From Flammeovirgaceae bacterium UBA2366 (GTDB lineage: Bacteria; Bacteroidota; Bacteroidia; Cytophagales; Cyclobacteriaceae): a stretch of 64,000 nt of DNA. The notes beneath the pieces were generated by a model. The model searched no databases. It had not been told where the DNA came from and saw only the letters and a program-made list of their open reading frames with translations. Shown in pieces: positions 16,447 through 25,655 of this stretch. The position numbers and the translations under genes are program-made. How positions within the stretch are numbered: position 1 is the first letter of the stretch; the number at the start of each line of letters is the position of its first letter. The stretch lies in the NCBI GenBank assembly GCA_002344065.1, contig DDTK01000015.1:372001-436000 (forward strand), written 5' to 3'.

Positions 16447-16947
16447 TTATTCGTGGTCTGCTTCTAGAAGTTTTTTTAATTCGTAGGCAACTGAATCTCC
16501 ATTTTCCGTTCCTAGTTTTAGTGTACCGCCATTACGTAAGGATATTACCAGGTATTTACTTCCGGTAATATTGATGGTAATAATATTCTTGAAGATGTTC
16601 CGGTGAAAACCGTAATGAATTTTTTCAAACCATGATTCTTTTTCCTTTATCTGAAAGGATTCAATAGAACTTGCAGAAATGGTTTTCCAGCGGATTATCG
16701 TTGGGATAAAGCGATAATGAACTCCTTCTTCATCAATCGTAAATTCGAATTTGAATACAAAAAGAATCAGGATCATGGGAAGCAGAAGTGCGGCTAACGA
16801 AATCAGCAGAAGGGCTGCATTGTTTCCGTTCTCATCCAACACGGGTACAAAAATGAGAAGTTCAGCAACCAGCAAGGCAATCAGCACAAACCAAAGCCAC
16901 CGCACCTGGCTAAATCGTTGAACTTCTATGTAAGAAGTAATGCGCAT
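16447..16947 (-). CDS. Membrane protein with PH-like C-terminal domain
   Basis: 166 residues: two membrane helices (about 18-35 and 44-64) followed by a beta-rich domain with FKFEFTIDEEGVHYRF and SKYLVISLRNGG, resembling bacterial PH-like domains. Not assignable to a named family with certainty. It is the middle gene of an operon: 4 nt after the SPFH gene and 2 nt before the Arc-like gene. Confidence 0.7.
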   Translation of the reverse strand: MRITSYIEVQRFSQVRWLWFVLIALLVAELLIFVPVLDENGNNAALLLISLAALLLPMILILFVFKFEFTIDEEGVHYRFIPTIIRWKTISASSIESFQIKEKESWFEKIHYGFHRNIFKNIITINITGSKYLVISLRNGGTLKLGTENGDSVAYELKKLLEADHE

Positions 16948-16951
16948 GTTA

Positions 16952-17803
16952 TCAATTATGTAATGTACCAGTGTTTACCACCGGACTAACATCCTTATCG
17001 GCACAAAGCACTACCATAAGGTTACTCACCATGGCGGCTTTACGCTCTTCATCCAACTCAATTATGTTCTTTTTGGAAAGGTGTTCGAGGGCCATCTCCA
17101 CCATGCTTACAGCACCTTCCACAATTTTGTAACGTGCTGATACCACGGCAGTAGCTTGTTGTCTGCGTAGCATAGCGCTCGCGATTTCAGGAGCATACGC
17201 AAGGTAACCAATACGGGCTTCAATGACATGAATACCAGCCATATCCAATCGGCCCCTCAAATTTTCTTCCAGCGAATGATTGATTTCATCGTGGCCTGAG
17301 CGTAATGTCATTTCGCTGTCTTCTTCAAAGTTATCGTAAGCATACTGCCCAGCTAATTTCCGCACTGCTGAGTCACTTTGTACTTTTACAAAGTTCTCGT
17401 AGTTGTCTACTTCAAAAGCAGCCTTAAAGGTATTGTGAACCTGCCAAACGAGTATCACACCGATTTGAATTGGATTCCCCACCTTATCATTCACTTTTAT
17501 TTTCTCGCTATCGAAATTACGTGCACGTAATGAAATGGATTTTTTGCTGAAGAATGGATTAACCCAATAAAAGCCATTGCGCTTTACAGTTCCTTTGTAG
17601 TCGCCAAACAAAACCAAAACCATGGAAGCATTGGGATTGATGAAAAAGAAACCGGGCATAAGGAGTAAAGCAATGGCCAGGGGCCAGATAAATACCGGGT
17701 TACGCATGGCAATTAAACCCCAAATGCCCAGCCCTAACAGAATCAGCACGGTTAACAACATGATGTAACCGGATAGCGGAGTGTACTCTTTTTCGTTGCT
17801 CAT
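16952..17803 (-). CDS. SPFH/Band 7 (stomatin-like) membrane protein
   Basis: 283 residues. Two adjacent N-terminal hydrophobic helices (about 10-55) are followed by an SPFH domain (about 75-255; RARNFDSEKIKVND, GIHVIEARIGYLAYAPEIASAMLRRQQA), which ends in the usual alpha-helical assembly region. SPFH proteins form large membrane rings that organise lipids or hold proteases; the client is unknown. Upstream gene of the SPFH/PH-like/Arc-like operon, with a promoter candidate about 25 nt upstream. Confidence 0.85.
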   Translation of the reverse strand: MSNEKEYTPLSGYIMLLTVLILLGLGIWGLIAMRNPVFIWPLAIALLLMPGFFFINPNASMVLVLFGDYKGTVKRNGFYWVNPFFSKKSISLRARNFDSEKIKVNDKVGNPIQIGVILVWQVHNTFKAAFEVDNYENFVKVQSDSAVRKLAGQYAYDNFEEDSEMTLRSGHDEINHSLEENLRGRLDMAGIHVIEARIGYLAYAPEIASAMLRRQQATAVVSARYKIVEGAVSMVEMALEHLSKKNIIELDEERKAAMVSNLMVVLCADKDVSPVVNTGTLHN

Positions 17804-17827
17804 AAATATGATATTAAAATGATATTA

Positions 17828-17858
17828 TAAAGATACTATTTTAAATCAAATAACGCAA
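17828..17858 (-). promoter_or_regulatory. Bacteroidota-type promoter candidate for the SPFH operon
   Basis: On the minus strand, TTG, a 20-nt spacer and TATCTTTA, one base off the TAnnTTTG -7 consensus, ending 25 nt before the ATG. Confidence 0.45.
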
Positions 17859-17928
17859 GCCGCCACGAAAAGTTTCAAATTGGAATTGAATTCACATTAG
17901 GCTTTATTTGGGGCTTATTTTAAAGGAA

Positions 17929-18807
17929 ATGATCCAGTATAATCCCAAGTCGTGGTTTGCATTAATCTTTCATGCTTACAGCCGGTTTGTTATGAAAACC
18001 CTGTTGCCAGCCTTGGTTTTTATGGTGTTGTTCACCAGCGCAGTATGTTATATTATACTGGAAATTGTTCACCCGGAAAAGGATGAGTTTACCAGTACTA
18101 CGGCCCTTCACTCGCTTTTGGGTATTGTGCTGGGTTTATTCCTGGTGTTTAGGATTAACAGCGCTTACGATCGTTGGTGGGAGGGTAGAAAGCTGTGGGG
18201 TTCCATGGTAAACAGTACCCGAAACTTTGCGTTAAAACTGAACGCCTACCTTGATCAGCACGACAAGGAAAACCGTGAGTGGTTTACTAAAATGATTCCC
18301 AATTTTGTGTATGCCTCAAAGGAGCATTTGCGTAAAGGTGTTCAACTTTCTGAGTTGGAAGTAACGGATGAGAATTTTATTGATTCATTGAAGAAAGTGA
18401 ATCACAAACCCAATGCTCTTGCCGGCATGCTCTATAGTAAAGTCAACGCTTTATATAAAGAGAAAAAGCTAACCGGTGATCAGTTCTTTGTGCTGGATAA
18501 GGAATTAAAAGATTTTATTGACATAATCGGGGCATGCGAGCGTATAAAAAACACACCCATACCGTACTCGTATAGCATGTACATCAAGAAATTCGTTTTT
18601 ATCTACATCATTACGTTACCCTTCGGCTTTGTTACCACATTTAAATATGTAACCATTCCAACCGTACTCCTGATTTCTTTTGTATTGCTGAGTGTTGAGT
18701 TGATTGCTGAAGAGATTGAAGACCCGTTCGGTCGTGATGTAAATGATTTACCAACCGATGAACTGGCCGGAAAAATAAAGGAAAACATCCGTGAGATATT
18801 GGGGTAA
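17929..18807 (+). CDS. Bestrophin family anion channel
   Basis: 292 residues from the ATG at 17929, where the conserved start MIQYNPKSWF begins; a TTG seven codons upstream is less likely. Bestrophin features: two N-terminal helices, LLGIVLGLFLVFRINSAYDRWWEGRKLWG (shown here in part: RINSAYDRWWEGR, about 80-92), RTPIPYSYSMY-type block near 205 and the C-terminal EEIEDPFGRDVNDLP. Bacterial bestrophins form pentameric anion- or cation-selective channels in the inner membrane. Monocistronic; a divergent relative is encoded at 29465-30205. Confidence 0.85.
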   Translation: MIQYNPKSWFALIFHAYSRFVMKTLLPALVFMVLFTSAVCYIILEIVHPEKDEFTSTTALHSLLGIVLGLFLVFRINSAYDRWWEGRKLWGSMVNSTRNFALKLNAYLDQHDKENREWFTKMIPNFVYASKEHLRKGVQLSELEVTDENFIDSLKKVNHKPNALAGMLYSKVNALYKEKKLTGDQFFVLDKELKDFIDIIGACERIKNTPIPYSYSMYIKKFVFIYIITLPFGFVTTFKYVTIPTVLLISFVLLSVELIAEEIEDPFGRDVNDLPTDELAGKIKENIREILG

Positions 18808-18815
18808 GAATTGAC

Positions 18816-18938
18816 TTACCAGATTGTACTGACTATAAAGTAGATAATAATGAGTAGAATCAATACACCGTACATAATCAAATCTACCCTGATATAAGGT
18901 TTGTATTCGTTATATAAATCCTTGATTTTCCGGAGCAT
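18816..18938 (-). CDS. Small single-helix membrane protein (40 aa)
   Basis: ATG to TAA, 40 codons: charged N-terminus (MLRKIKDLYNEYKPYIRVDL) and one strongly hydrophobic helix (about 22-38). The layout is that of a small inner-membrane protein, but no homolog is recognised. It lies alone, convergent with the bestrophin gene (8 nt apart). Confidence 0.5.
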   Translation of the reverse strand: MLRKIKDLYNEYKPYIRVDLIMYGVLILLIIIYFIVSTIW

Positions 18939-19044
18939 GTAAGGATTGATCAGAACAAATGTACAGAATTTGAATGTTTTAGTGCTTTCTTCTTGTTTTT
19001 AATGGATCAGTGTTTAATATTTCATCTTTCGATTTAGTGGGCAG

Positions 19045-22038
19045 ATGCGTTTCCTGTGCTTAGCGTTTATTGTTTTTTATTCTTCTGCTGTTCTTTCGCA
19101 GGAGGTGTTGAACAATAATTCGCCTGCGATTAAGTGGCAAAAAATCACTACACCCAACTTTCGTATTCTCTATCCAACGGGTTTTGACGCACAGGCTCAA
19201 CGAATGGCCAATACGCTTGAGCATATTCGTGAGGCGGAATCCAGAACACTGGATGTAAGCACACGAAGAATTTCTGTCATCCTTCAAAATCAGAATGCTA
19301 TTTCCAATGGTTTTGTCAGCCTGATACCCAGGCGATCGGAATTTTATACCATGCCACCACAGGACTATAATTTTATTGGAACAACCGAATGGCTTGATCA
19401 GCTGGCTTCGCATGAATACCGACATGTTGTACAGTTCGATAAGGCTAATCGGGGTTTCAATAAACTTCTATACTATGCCTTTGGTCCGGCAACATTAGCA
19501 GCCATGTCGGTTACTGCGGTACCCCAATGGTTTTGGGAAGGCGATGCCGTAGCTACTGAAACGGCTTTCACACCTGGAGGTCGCGGCCGTATTCCAAATT
19601 TTGGATTGGTGTTTCGTACAAACCTGCTGGAAGGCAGGGATTTTAATTACCACAAGCAATACTTGCGATCGTATAAACACAACATTCCTGATCATTATGT
19701 ATTTGGTTACCAAATGGTAAGCTTTCTCCGGAAGTATACAAATGACCCCATGATCTGGGATAAGGTAACCAGTCGTGCCTGGAGCATGCCCTTTATTCCT
19801 TTTACATTCTCCAATGCAATTAAAAAGGAAACGGGTATGCATGTCACAAGCCTCTATCGAAAGATGGCTGATGACCTGACAAAACAATGGAATGAGGAAG
19901 TTGAAGCCTTAGCATTAACATCATTCGAGACAATACCTCATCAACCCAGAACCGGTTATACCGACTATATGTATCCGCAGCTTTTGGAAGATGGAAGTAT
20001 AGTGGTTATGAAGCGCGGTATTGGCGATATACTTCAATTCAGAATTTTAAAGGATGGAGCAGAGAAGAAGTCATTTATTCCTGGCGTGGTAAATGGAACA
20101 GGCATGCTCTCAGCGGAAGGAAATCTGGTAGTATGGAACGAGTATGGATTTGATCCGCGTTGGCGAATGAAAACCTATTCAGTTATTAAGTTGTACGATG
20201 TAAAAGAAAAAAAACTTAAGGTTGTTACACAGAAGACCCGCTATGCAAGTGCGTCCATCTCACCCGATCAGCAAAAAATCGTAACAGTAGAAACTGATAC
20301 CGAGTATAACACCAACCTTGTGGTGTTGGACACTGCCGGTATTGTGTTGAAAAAACTTCCTAATCCGGAACACGCATTTTACTCTATGCCTCGATGGTTT
20401 GATGGAGGAAAAAAAATCGTGGCTTTAAAAACAACCCGGCAAGGTAGAACCGTTTCTGTGTTTGAAGAAAACAGTGAACAGGAAACTGAATTGATTCCAT
20501 ATTCTCAGGAAAACATCGGTCACCCGGTGATGGTCGGTGACTACCTGTTTTACAACTCACCGGTTACGGGTATCGACAATATTTATGTTCTTGACATAAA
20601 GAATGGAGAGCGACTACAAGTCACCAACAGTAAATATGGTGCTTACAATCCGGTTGTTTCCCCTGATTTAAAAGCAATCTATTACAATGAACAAACCCGC
20701 GATGGAATGGATGTGGTGGCTATTCCATTTGATCCGGCATTGTGGCGAACTTTTGCTCCGAAACCTGATCCTAAATCTTTCTTTCAGATCATTACACAAC
20801 AGGAGGGAAGGCCTAATCTTTTTGACAGTATTCCTCAGCAAGCATTTGGCGCTAAGAAATATTCAAAAGTTTCTGGTGTATTCAATCCGTACAGTTGGGG
20901 GGCGTATTTCAACACAGGACTTACCCAGGCTGACATCGGAATTTCATCACAGGATGTATTAAGCACTACCATTCTGAAAGCGGGCTATCTTTATGATATC
21001 AATGAACGAACAGGCGCCTGGAGAGTTGGTATGAGTTATCAGAATTGGTTTCCTATTGTCGATGTAGATTTCAAATTCGGAAACCGATCGTCAACAGAAT
21101 CATTGATTTTTCAGGCTATTGATACTGTTAGTGTTGATAGTATCAGAACATTTTACTTTTCAGATGATATTAATTTTAAGTGGAAGGAAAAGAATCTTGA
21201 AGTAGGACTTCGTATTCCATTAATTACTACACAGTCGCGATACTTTGGAAATGTAACTTTTGGCAACTTTGTTGGTTATACTCAGGTCTCGGATTATAGC
21301 AACGATCTCAATAACAGCAGGCTTATTCCTTTCTTATTTCGGAGCGGGCCATCAACACCTCCAACACCATCTTATGACAGTGGAGCATACTTTCTTCGAA
21401 GTTATCAGGATAATGGTAATTTGCTTTATAACCGTTTTAGTTTTTCAGCTTACAGATTATTGAAACAAAACCGAAGAGATATCAACAGTAAATGGGGTCA
21501 ATCAGTTTACATGAATTGGTATGCTACACCTTATGGAGGAGATTTTTCGGGTAATCAGTTTTCATTTTATACTGTAATGTATTTCCCAGGATTGTTCAAG
21601 CACCATTCTTTGTGGGGCTATTGGGGGTTTCAGGGAACTGATTATCCTATCGGTTCGGATGTGAGAAATAATCTTAACAACTATCTATTTAACAATCAAA
21701 TTCCGTTGCCGAGAGGTGTGTCTGTTGCACGTTTCCAAAAGTTTTATTCAATGTCTGCCAACTACACTTTGCCGGTTTGGTATCCTGATGTGGCGATGGG
21801 TCCTGTCTTGAACATTCAGCGAGTTCGAGCCAACGGTTTCGTTGATTACGGATTTGGAAGTTCTGAGGCGCCTAATGTGGCTGTTAGTCGTACTTATCTC
21901 ACCGTAGGATGTGAGGTAAAATTTGATTTTAATTTTATGCGCTTACTCGACCAGTTTAACGCTGGTTTTCGGTATACGTATGGCATCGAACCTGCCGTGA
22001 CAAACTTTGAATTTTTACTTGGCACCATTGGATTTTAG
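19045..22038 (+). CDS. Outer-membrane gluzincin-like protein: metallopeptidase, beta-propeller and C-terminal barrel
   Basis: 997 residues with a signal peptide (cut near SQ19). Residues about 30-290 resemble peptidase MA: zinc motif H123-E124-x2-H127 (ASHEYRHV) and a downstream WFWEGDAVATE in which E165 is the likely third ligand. Residues about 300-590 form a TolB/PD40-like propeller (SPDQQKIV, SPDLKAIYYNE). The last 350 residues are rich in alternating aromatic strands typical of an outer-membrane beta-barrel. A surface or periplasmic protease linked to a barrel is implied; the substrate is unknown. Monocistronic. Confidence 0.75.
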   Translation: MRFLCLAFIVFYSSAVLSQEVLNNNSPAIKWQKITTPNFRILYPTGFDAQAQRMANTLEHIREAESRTLDVSTRRISVILQNQNAISNGFVSLIPRRSEFYTMPPQDYNFIGTTEWLDQLASHEYRHVVQFDKANRGFNKLLYYAFGPATLAAMSVTAVPQWFWEGDAVATETAFTPGGRGRIPNFGLVFRTNLLEGRDFNYHKQYLRSYKHNIPDHYVFGYQMVSFLRKYTNDPMIWDKVTSRAWSMPFIPFTFSNAIKKETGMHVTSLYRKMADDLTKQWNEEVEALALTSFETIPHQPRTGYTDYMYPQLLEDGSIVVMKRGIGDILQFRILKDGAEKKSFIPGVVNGTGMLSAEGNLVVWNEYGFDPRWRMKTYSVIKLYDVKEKKLKVVTQKTRYASASISPDQQKIVTVETDTEYNTNLVVLDTAGIVLKKLPNPEHAFYSMPRWFDGGKKIVALKTTRQGRTVSVFEENSEQETELIPYSQENIGHPVMVGDYLFYNSPVTGIDNIYVLDIKNGERLQVTNSKYGAYNPVVSPDLKAIYYNEQTRDGMDVVAIPFDPALWRTFAPKPDPKSFFQIITQQEGRPNLFDSIPQQAFGAKKYSKVSGVFNPYSWGAYFNTGLTQADIGISSQDVLSTTILKAGYLYDINERTGAWRVGMSYQNWFPIVDVDFKFGNRSSTESLIFQAIDTVSVDSIRTFYFSDDINFKWKEKNLEVGLRIPLITTQSRYFGNVTFGNFVGYTQVSDYSNDLNNSRLIPFLFRSGPSTPPTPSYDSGAYFLRSYQDNGNLLYNRFSFSAYRLLKQNRRDINSKWGQSVYMNWYATPYGGDFSGNQFSFYTVMYFPGLFKHHSLWGYWGFQGTDYPIGSDVRNNLNNYLFNNQIPLPRGVSVARFQKFYSMSANYTLPVWYPDVAMGPVLNIQRVRANGFVDYGFGSSEAPNVAVSRTYLTVGCEVKFDFNFMRLLDQFNAGFRYTYGIEPAVTNFEFLLGTIGF

Positions 22039-22052
22039 TGTCCCTGATTCCC

Positions 22053-22083
22053 TTGAATATCGACTTATTTAGCCCTATTTTTG
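22053..22083 (+). promoter_or_regulatory. Bacteroidota-type promoter of the PDH E2 gene
   Basis: TTG (22053-22055), a 20-nt spacer and TATTTTTG (22076-22083), an exact TAnnTTTG match, 35 nt before the start codon. Confidence 0.65.
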
Positions 22084-22118
22084 ACCTCCTTTAATAATCC
22101 GTAATCTGAAAGAATATC

Positions 22119-23729
22119 ATGGCTGAGATTGTACGAATGCCCAAAATGAGTGATACCATGTCGGAGGGCGTTATTGCCAAGTGGCATAAAAAAGTGGGCG
22201 ACACCGTGAAGTCGGGGGAACTGATGGCCGAAATTGAAACCGACAAGGCCACCATGGACTATGAATCGTTTAACGAGGGCACTATTTTATATGTAGGGGC
22301 AAAGGAGGGTGAGGCTGTTAAGGTGAACGATATACTCGCTATTGTTGGTAAAAAGGGCGAGGACTATAAAGCCCTGCTAGAAGGTGCCGGACAGGCTGCC
22401 GACAGCGGTGGCAGCAAAGCAGAAGAACCAAAGGCAGAAGCTTCGGCAAAGCCGGTGACTATCGATACCTCAGGAATAAAAGCAGAGATTGTATTGATGC
22501 CAAAAATGAGCGACACCATGACCGAAGGTGTTATTGCTGCCTGGCATAAAAAAATTGGTGATGCTGTGAAATCGGGCGAACTGCTTGCGGAAATTGAGAC
22601 GGATAAGGCTACCATGGATTTTGAATCCTATAATACCGGTACACTTCTTTACATAGGTGCCGAAGCTGGTAAACCCGTTGCCATTAATGGCGTGCTGGCC
22701 ATCATCGGAGAGAAGGGAGCAGATTGGCAAACGTTATTAAAAGCACACGAGGGTAAATCTTCCGGTGAACAAAAAGCACCATCCACCACAAGTGCACCAG
22801 CATCCACACAACCTGTAAAATCATCAACTCCGGTGTCGGTTCCTCAACCTGTTCAAACCAGCAATGGCAGAGTTAAAGCCTCTCCGCTGGCTAAGAAACT
22901 GGCCAAAGAGAAGGGTCTTGATATCCGAAGCATTCCGGGCACTGGTGATCAGGGCAGGATTACCAAACGTGATGTGGAAAACTTCAAAGGCTCAGGAGCA
23001 AAAGGTTCAACCTTTGTATTGCCTACTATTGTTGCTGAGGAAAGCTTTGAGGAGATACCGGTTTCACAAATGCGCAAAACCATTGCCCGAAGGTTGGCCG
23101 AAAGTAAATTCACGGCCCCTCATTTTTACCTGACCATGGAAATCAACATGGATAAGGCCATTGATGTTCGCAAGAGTATCAATGAAATCAGTCCGGTGAA
23201 AGTTTCTTTTAATGATATTGTACTGAAGGCTGCTGCCATGGCTATTCGCCTGAACCCAGATGTTAATGTTTCCTGGCTGGGTGAAAAAATCCGAAAGAAT
23301 AAACATGTGCATATTGGTGTTGCGGTAGCGGTTAAAGATGGTTTGGTTGTTCCGGTAGTTCGCTTTGCCGATAACAAAACATTTTCGCACATCGCAGCCG
23401 AGGTAAAAGAACTGGCTCAAAAAGCGCACGATAAAAAACTTCAGCCCAGTGATTGGGAGGGAAGTACGTTTACTATTTCCAACCTGGGTATGTTTGGTAT
23501 CGATCAGTTTACAGCGATCATCAATCCTCCTGATGCCTGCATTCTGGCTGTGGGCGGTATTAAAGAAACTGCTATAGTAAAAAATGGTCAGCTTGTGCCT
23601 GGTAATGTAATGAAAGTGACTCTTTCATGTGACCATCGTGCTGTAGATGGTGCCATTGGTGCTGCATTTTTGAAAACCTTAAAGGAGTTGCTGGAAGACC
23701 CCATTAAAATAATGGCCCAGCATATTTAA
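22119..23729 (+). CDS. aceF: Pyruvate dehydrogenase complex E2, dihydrolipoyllysine acetyltransferase
   Basis: 536 residues; cytoplasmic core of the complex that moves acetyl groups to CoA. Two N-terminal lipoyl domains (1-80 and 122-205) each carry the lipoylated lysine in ETDKATMD (K43, K163). A peripheral-subunit-binding domain (about 250-290; ASPLAKKLAKEKG, GTGDQGRITKRDV) and the catalytic acyltransferase domain (about 310-536) follow, with H506 and D510 in DHRAVDG. Ala/Pro/Ser-rich linkers join the domains. Two lipoyl domains and the MPKMSDTM start favour a pyruvate rather than a 2-oxoglutarate E2. E1 and E3 are not in this window. Preceded by a good promoter. Confidence 0.9.
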   Translation: MAEIVRMPKMSDTMSEGVIAKWHKKVGDTVKSGELMAEIETDKATMDYESFNEGTILYVGAKEGEAVKVNDILAIVGKKGEDYKALLEGAGQAADSGGSKAEEPKAEASAKPVTIDTSGIKAEIVLMPKMSDTMTEGVIAAWHKKIGDAVKSGELLAEIETDKATMDFESYNTGTLLYIGAEAGKPVAINGVLAIIGEKGADWQTLLKAHEGKSSGEQKAPSTTSAPASTQPVKSSTPVSVPQPVQTSNGRVKASPLAKKLAKEKGLDIRSIPGTGDQGRITKRDVENFKGSGAKGSTFVLPTIVAEESFEEIPVSQMRKTIARRLAESKFTAPHFYLTMEINMDKAIDVRKSINEISPVKVSFNDIVLKAAAMAIRLNPDVNVSWLGEKIRKNKHVHIGVAVAVKDGLVVPVVRFADNKTFSHIAAEVKELAQKAHDKKLQPSDWEGSTFTISNLGMFGIDQFTAIINPPDACILAVGGIKETAIVKNGQLVPGNVMKVTLSCDHRAVDGAIGAAFLKTLKELLEDPIKIMAQHI

Positions 23730-23751
23730 TTTTTCAGTCATATTTAGTGCT

Positions 23752-23772
23752 CCTACGACTTTAAGTCGTAGG
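23752..23772. repeat. Near-perfect palindrome upstream of hslV
   Basis: Ten-base arms CCTACGACTT and AAGTCGTAGG around a single T, ending 18 nt before the hslV start. It is not the CIRCE heat-shock operator. Without a T-run it is a poor terminator for the E2 gene; a dispersed repeat or an operator is possible. Confidence 0.55.
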
Positions 23773-23790
23773 GTGACTTTTATTAGCCTC

Positions 23791-24324
23791 ATGAAGATAA
23801 AATCAACAACTGTATTGGCAGTAAGGCACAATGGACAGGTTTCCATTGGTGCTGATGGACAAGCCACCATGAACAATTACGTGGCTAAAGGCAACGTAAA
23901 AAAAATCCGTAAACTGCATGATGGCAAGGTAGTCACTGGTTTTGCAGGTTCCACGGCCGATGCCTTTACCTTGCTCGATAGGTTTGAGGAAAAGTTAAAT
24001 TCCTACGGAGGCAATTTAAAACGTGCGGCCATTGAATTAGCGAAAGATTGGCGCATGGATCGTTACTTACGCAGACTTGAGGCGATGATGATAGCCGTAA
24101 ATAAGGAAGAGGTACTGATCATTTCAGGTACAGGCGATGTACTGGAGCCTGAAAATGAGGTAGCCGCCATTGGTTCAGGGGCTATGTATGCTCAGGCAGC
24201 AGCCTTGGCTTTGAAAAAACATGCCCCTGCTTTATCGGCTGAAGAAATCGTACGTGAAAGCCTGAATATTGCAGCGGATATCTGCATCTATACCAATCAC
24301 AACCTGGTAATCGAAAAGCTTTAG
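23791..24324 (+). CDS. hslV: ATP-dependent protease proteolytic subunit HslV
   Basis: 177 residues from the ATG at 23791 (an in-frame GTG at 23773 falls in the palindrome). The N-terminal-nucleophile block STTVLAVRHNGQ aligns with the HslV catalytic start, so a five-residue propeptide would be removed to expose Thr6. GADGQATMNN, the KVRK-like KKIRKL and GFAGSTADAFTL are all typical. HslV forms double hexameric rings fed by the HslU ATPase; hslU is not adjacent, so it must be elsewhere if the system is complete. Confidence 0.9.
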   Translation: MKIKSTTVLAVRHNGQVSIGADGQATMNNYVAKGNVKKIRKLHDGKVVTGFAGSTADAFTLLDRFEEKLNSYGGNLKRAAIELAKDWRMDRYLRRLEAMMIAVNKEEVLIISGTGDVLEPENEVAAIGSGAMYAQAAALALKKHAPALSAEEIVRESLNIAADICIYTNHNLVIEKL

Positions 24325-24336
24325 CTCTATTTTTTA

Positions 24337-24360
24337 GTGTGCTTTTGTGCCTTTGTGGCC
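24337..24360. repeat. Dispersed T/G-rich motif (copy 2)
   Basis: Two overlapping phrases (GTGCTTTTGTGCC, CTTTGTGGC) between hslV and the convergent aminotransferase gene; related to the motif at 2468-2483. Confidence 0.35.
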
Positions 24361-24378
24361 CTGGAATATTGTGGGCTT

Positions 24379-25566
24379 CTACAAAGATTTATCAATCGCC
24401 CTGACAATTGCCTTACAGGCTTCCCTGATCTGATCTTCTGTAATGGTTAGCGGTGGAGCAATTCGGAAACTGTTGGGGTGCGATAAGAACCAATAACAGA
24501 TAACACCTTCTTCCTTACCAAATTCAACGATTCGATTCACCTGCTCAGCAGTATCAAAATCAATTGCAAATAATAATCCTATTCTTCTGATCTCTTTAAT
24601 GGCAGGGTGCTGAAGCAGCTGCGCCATTAACCTGCCCTTCTCCTCAACGGTTGCCACTAATTTCTCTTCTTCGATAACCTCAAGTGTTGCGAGTGCTGAA
24701 GCACAACAAACCGGGTTTCCACCAAAGGTTGTAATGTGGCCGAGTGGAGGATCGTGGGTAAGGCAGTGCATAATCTTTTTATCGGCAACGAACGTTCCTA
24801 TAGGTAGGCCTCCGCCAAAAGCTTTGGCTAAGGTAAGTATGTCTGGTACAATCCCGTATTGTTCGAAGGCAAATAAGGTACCGGTGCGTCCCATGCCACA
24901 CTGAATTTCATCCAGTATAAGCAAGGCGCCTGTTTCGTCACATCGTTTGCGAACGGCTTGCAAATAGCTTTTTGATGGAACGCGCACCCCTGCATCGCCC
25001 TGTATAGTTTCCATGATTACACAAGCTGTTCGTTCAGTTATATGAACCAAATCTTCAGCATTATTGAATTCAATAAAGCGAACATCGGGTAGGAGCGGAC
25101 GAAAAGCTGATTTCTTAACCTCGTTTCCGGAAACGCTTAACGAACCGTGTGTGCTTCCGTGATAAGATTTTTTGCACGATATAATTTCTGTTCTCCCGGT
25201 AAATCGTTTAGCCAGTTTAAGGGCTCCTTCGTTTGCCTCTGTGCCTGAGTTAACGAAATAACAGCAATTCAAAGAAGCGGGCAGCAGACTGGTTAATTTG
25301 GCCGCCAATAGGTTAGGTGTAGATTGTATGAACTCTCCATACACCATCACATGCATGTGCTTGTCTAATTGGTTTTTGATGGCTTGAATCACACGGGGAT
25401 GACGATGACCAATATTACTCACCGCAATTCCGGATATCAGGTCGGTATAGCGTTTTCCGTCAGGAGCATACAGGTAAATACCCTCAGCCTTTTCAATGGA
25501 TATACCATACGGTTGCTGAGTGGTTTGCGCCAGGTTATTCAGAAAAACATGAGTACTGAAATCCAT
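24379..25566 (-). CDS. Class III PLP-dependent aminotransferase (acetylornithine/ornithine type)
   Basis: 395 residues, cytoplasmic fold-type I enzyme. PLP is bound by K248 in TLAKAFGGG; D219 (ILDE) contacts the ring nitrogen; SGTEANEGALKLA (about 107-119) is the phosphate-binding segment, and ETIQGDAGV the substrate-gate region. Family members use ornithine, acetylornithine, 4-aminobutyrate or lysine as amino donors. Specificity cannot be settled from sequence, and no arginine-pathway genes are nearby. The minus-strand transcript unit appears separate from the small-protein gene upstream, whose terminator lies just before this start. Confidence 0.85.
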   Translation of the reverse strand: MDFSTHVFLNNLAQTTQQPYGISIEKAEGIYLYAPDGKRYTDLISGIAVSNIGHRHPRVIQAIKNQLDKHMHVMVYGEFIQSTPNLLAAKLTSLLPASLNCCYFVNSGTEANEGALKLAKRFTGRTEIISCKKSYHGSTHGSLSVSGNEVKKSAFRPLLPDVRFIEFNNAEDLVHITERTACVIMETIQGDAGVRVPSKSYLQAVRKRCDETGALLILDEIQCGMGRTGTLFAFEQYGIVPDILTLAKAFGGGLPIGTFVADKKIMHCLTHDPPLGHITTFGGNPVCCASALATLEVIEEEKLVATVEEKGRLMAQLLQHPAIKEIRRIGLLFAIDFDTAEQVNRIVEFGKEEGVICYWFLSHPNSFRIAPPLTITEDQIREACKAIVRAIDKSL

Positions 25567-25594
25567 GCCCTAAAACTATGCATAGGGCTATCAA

Positions 25595-25627
25595 CAAAAA
25601 AGTCCTGACGATTTCATCAGGACTCTT
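25595..25627 (-). terminator. Rho-independent terminator of the 39-aa membrane protein gene
   Basis: On the minus strand a stem AGTCCTGA/TCAGGACT with an eight-base loop is followed by TTTTTTG, 29 nt after the stop of the small ORF at 25656. Confidence 0.8.
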
Positions 25628-25655
25628 TAGTGACATGTGGGGTTGGTCAATCCGG

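Noticed and set aside
23752..23772. CIRCE heat-shock operator before hslV
   Set aside because: The palindrome does not match TTAGCACTC/GAGTGCTAA and its arms touch each other, so it was kept only as an unnamed repeat.
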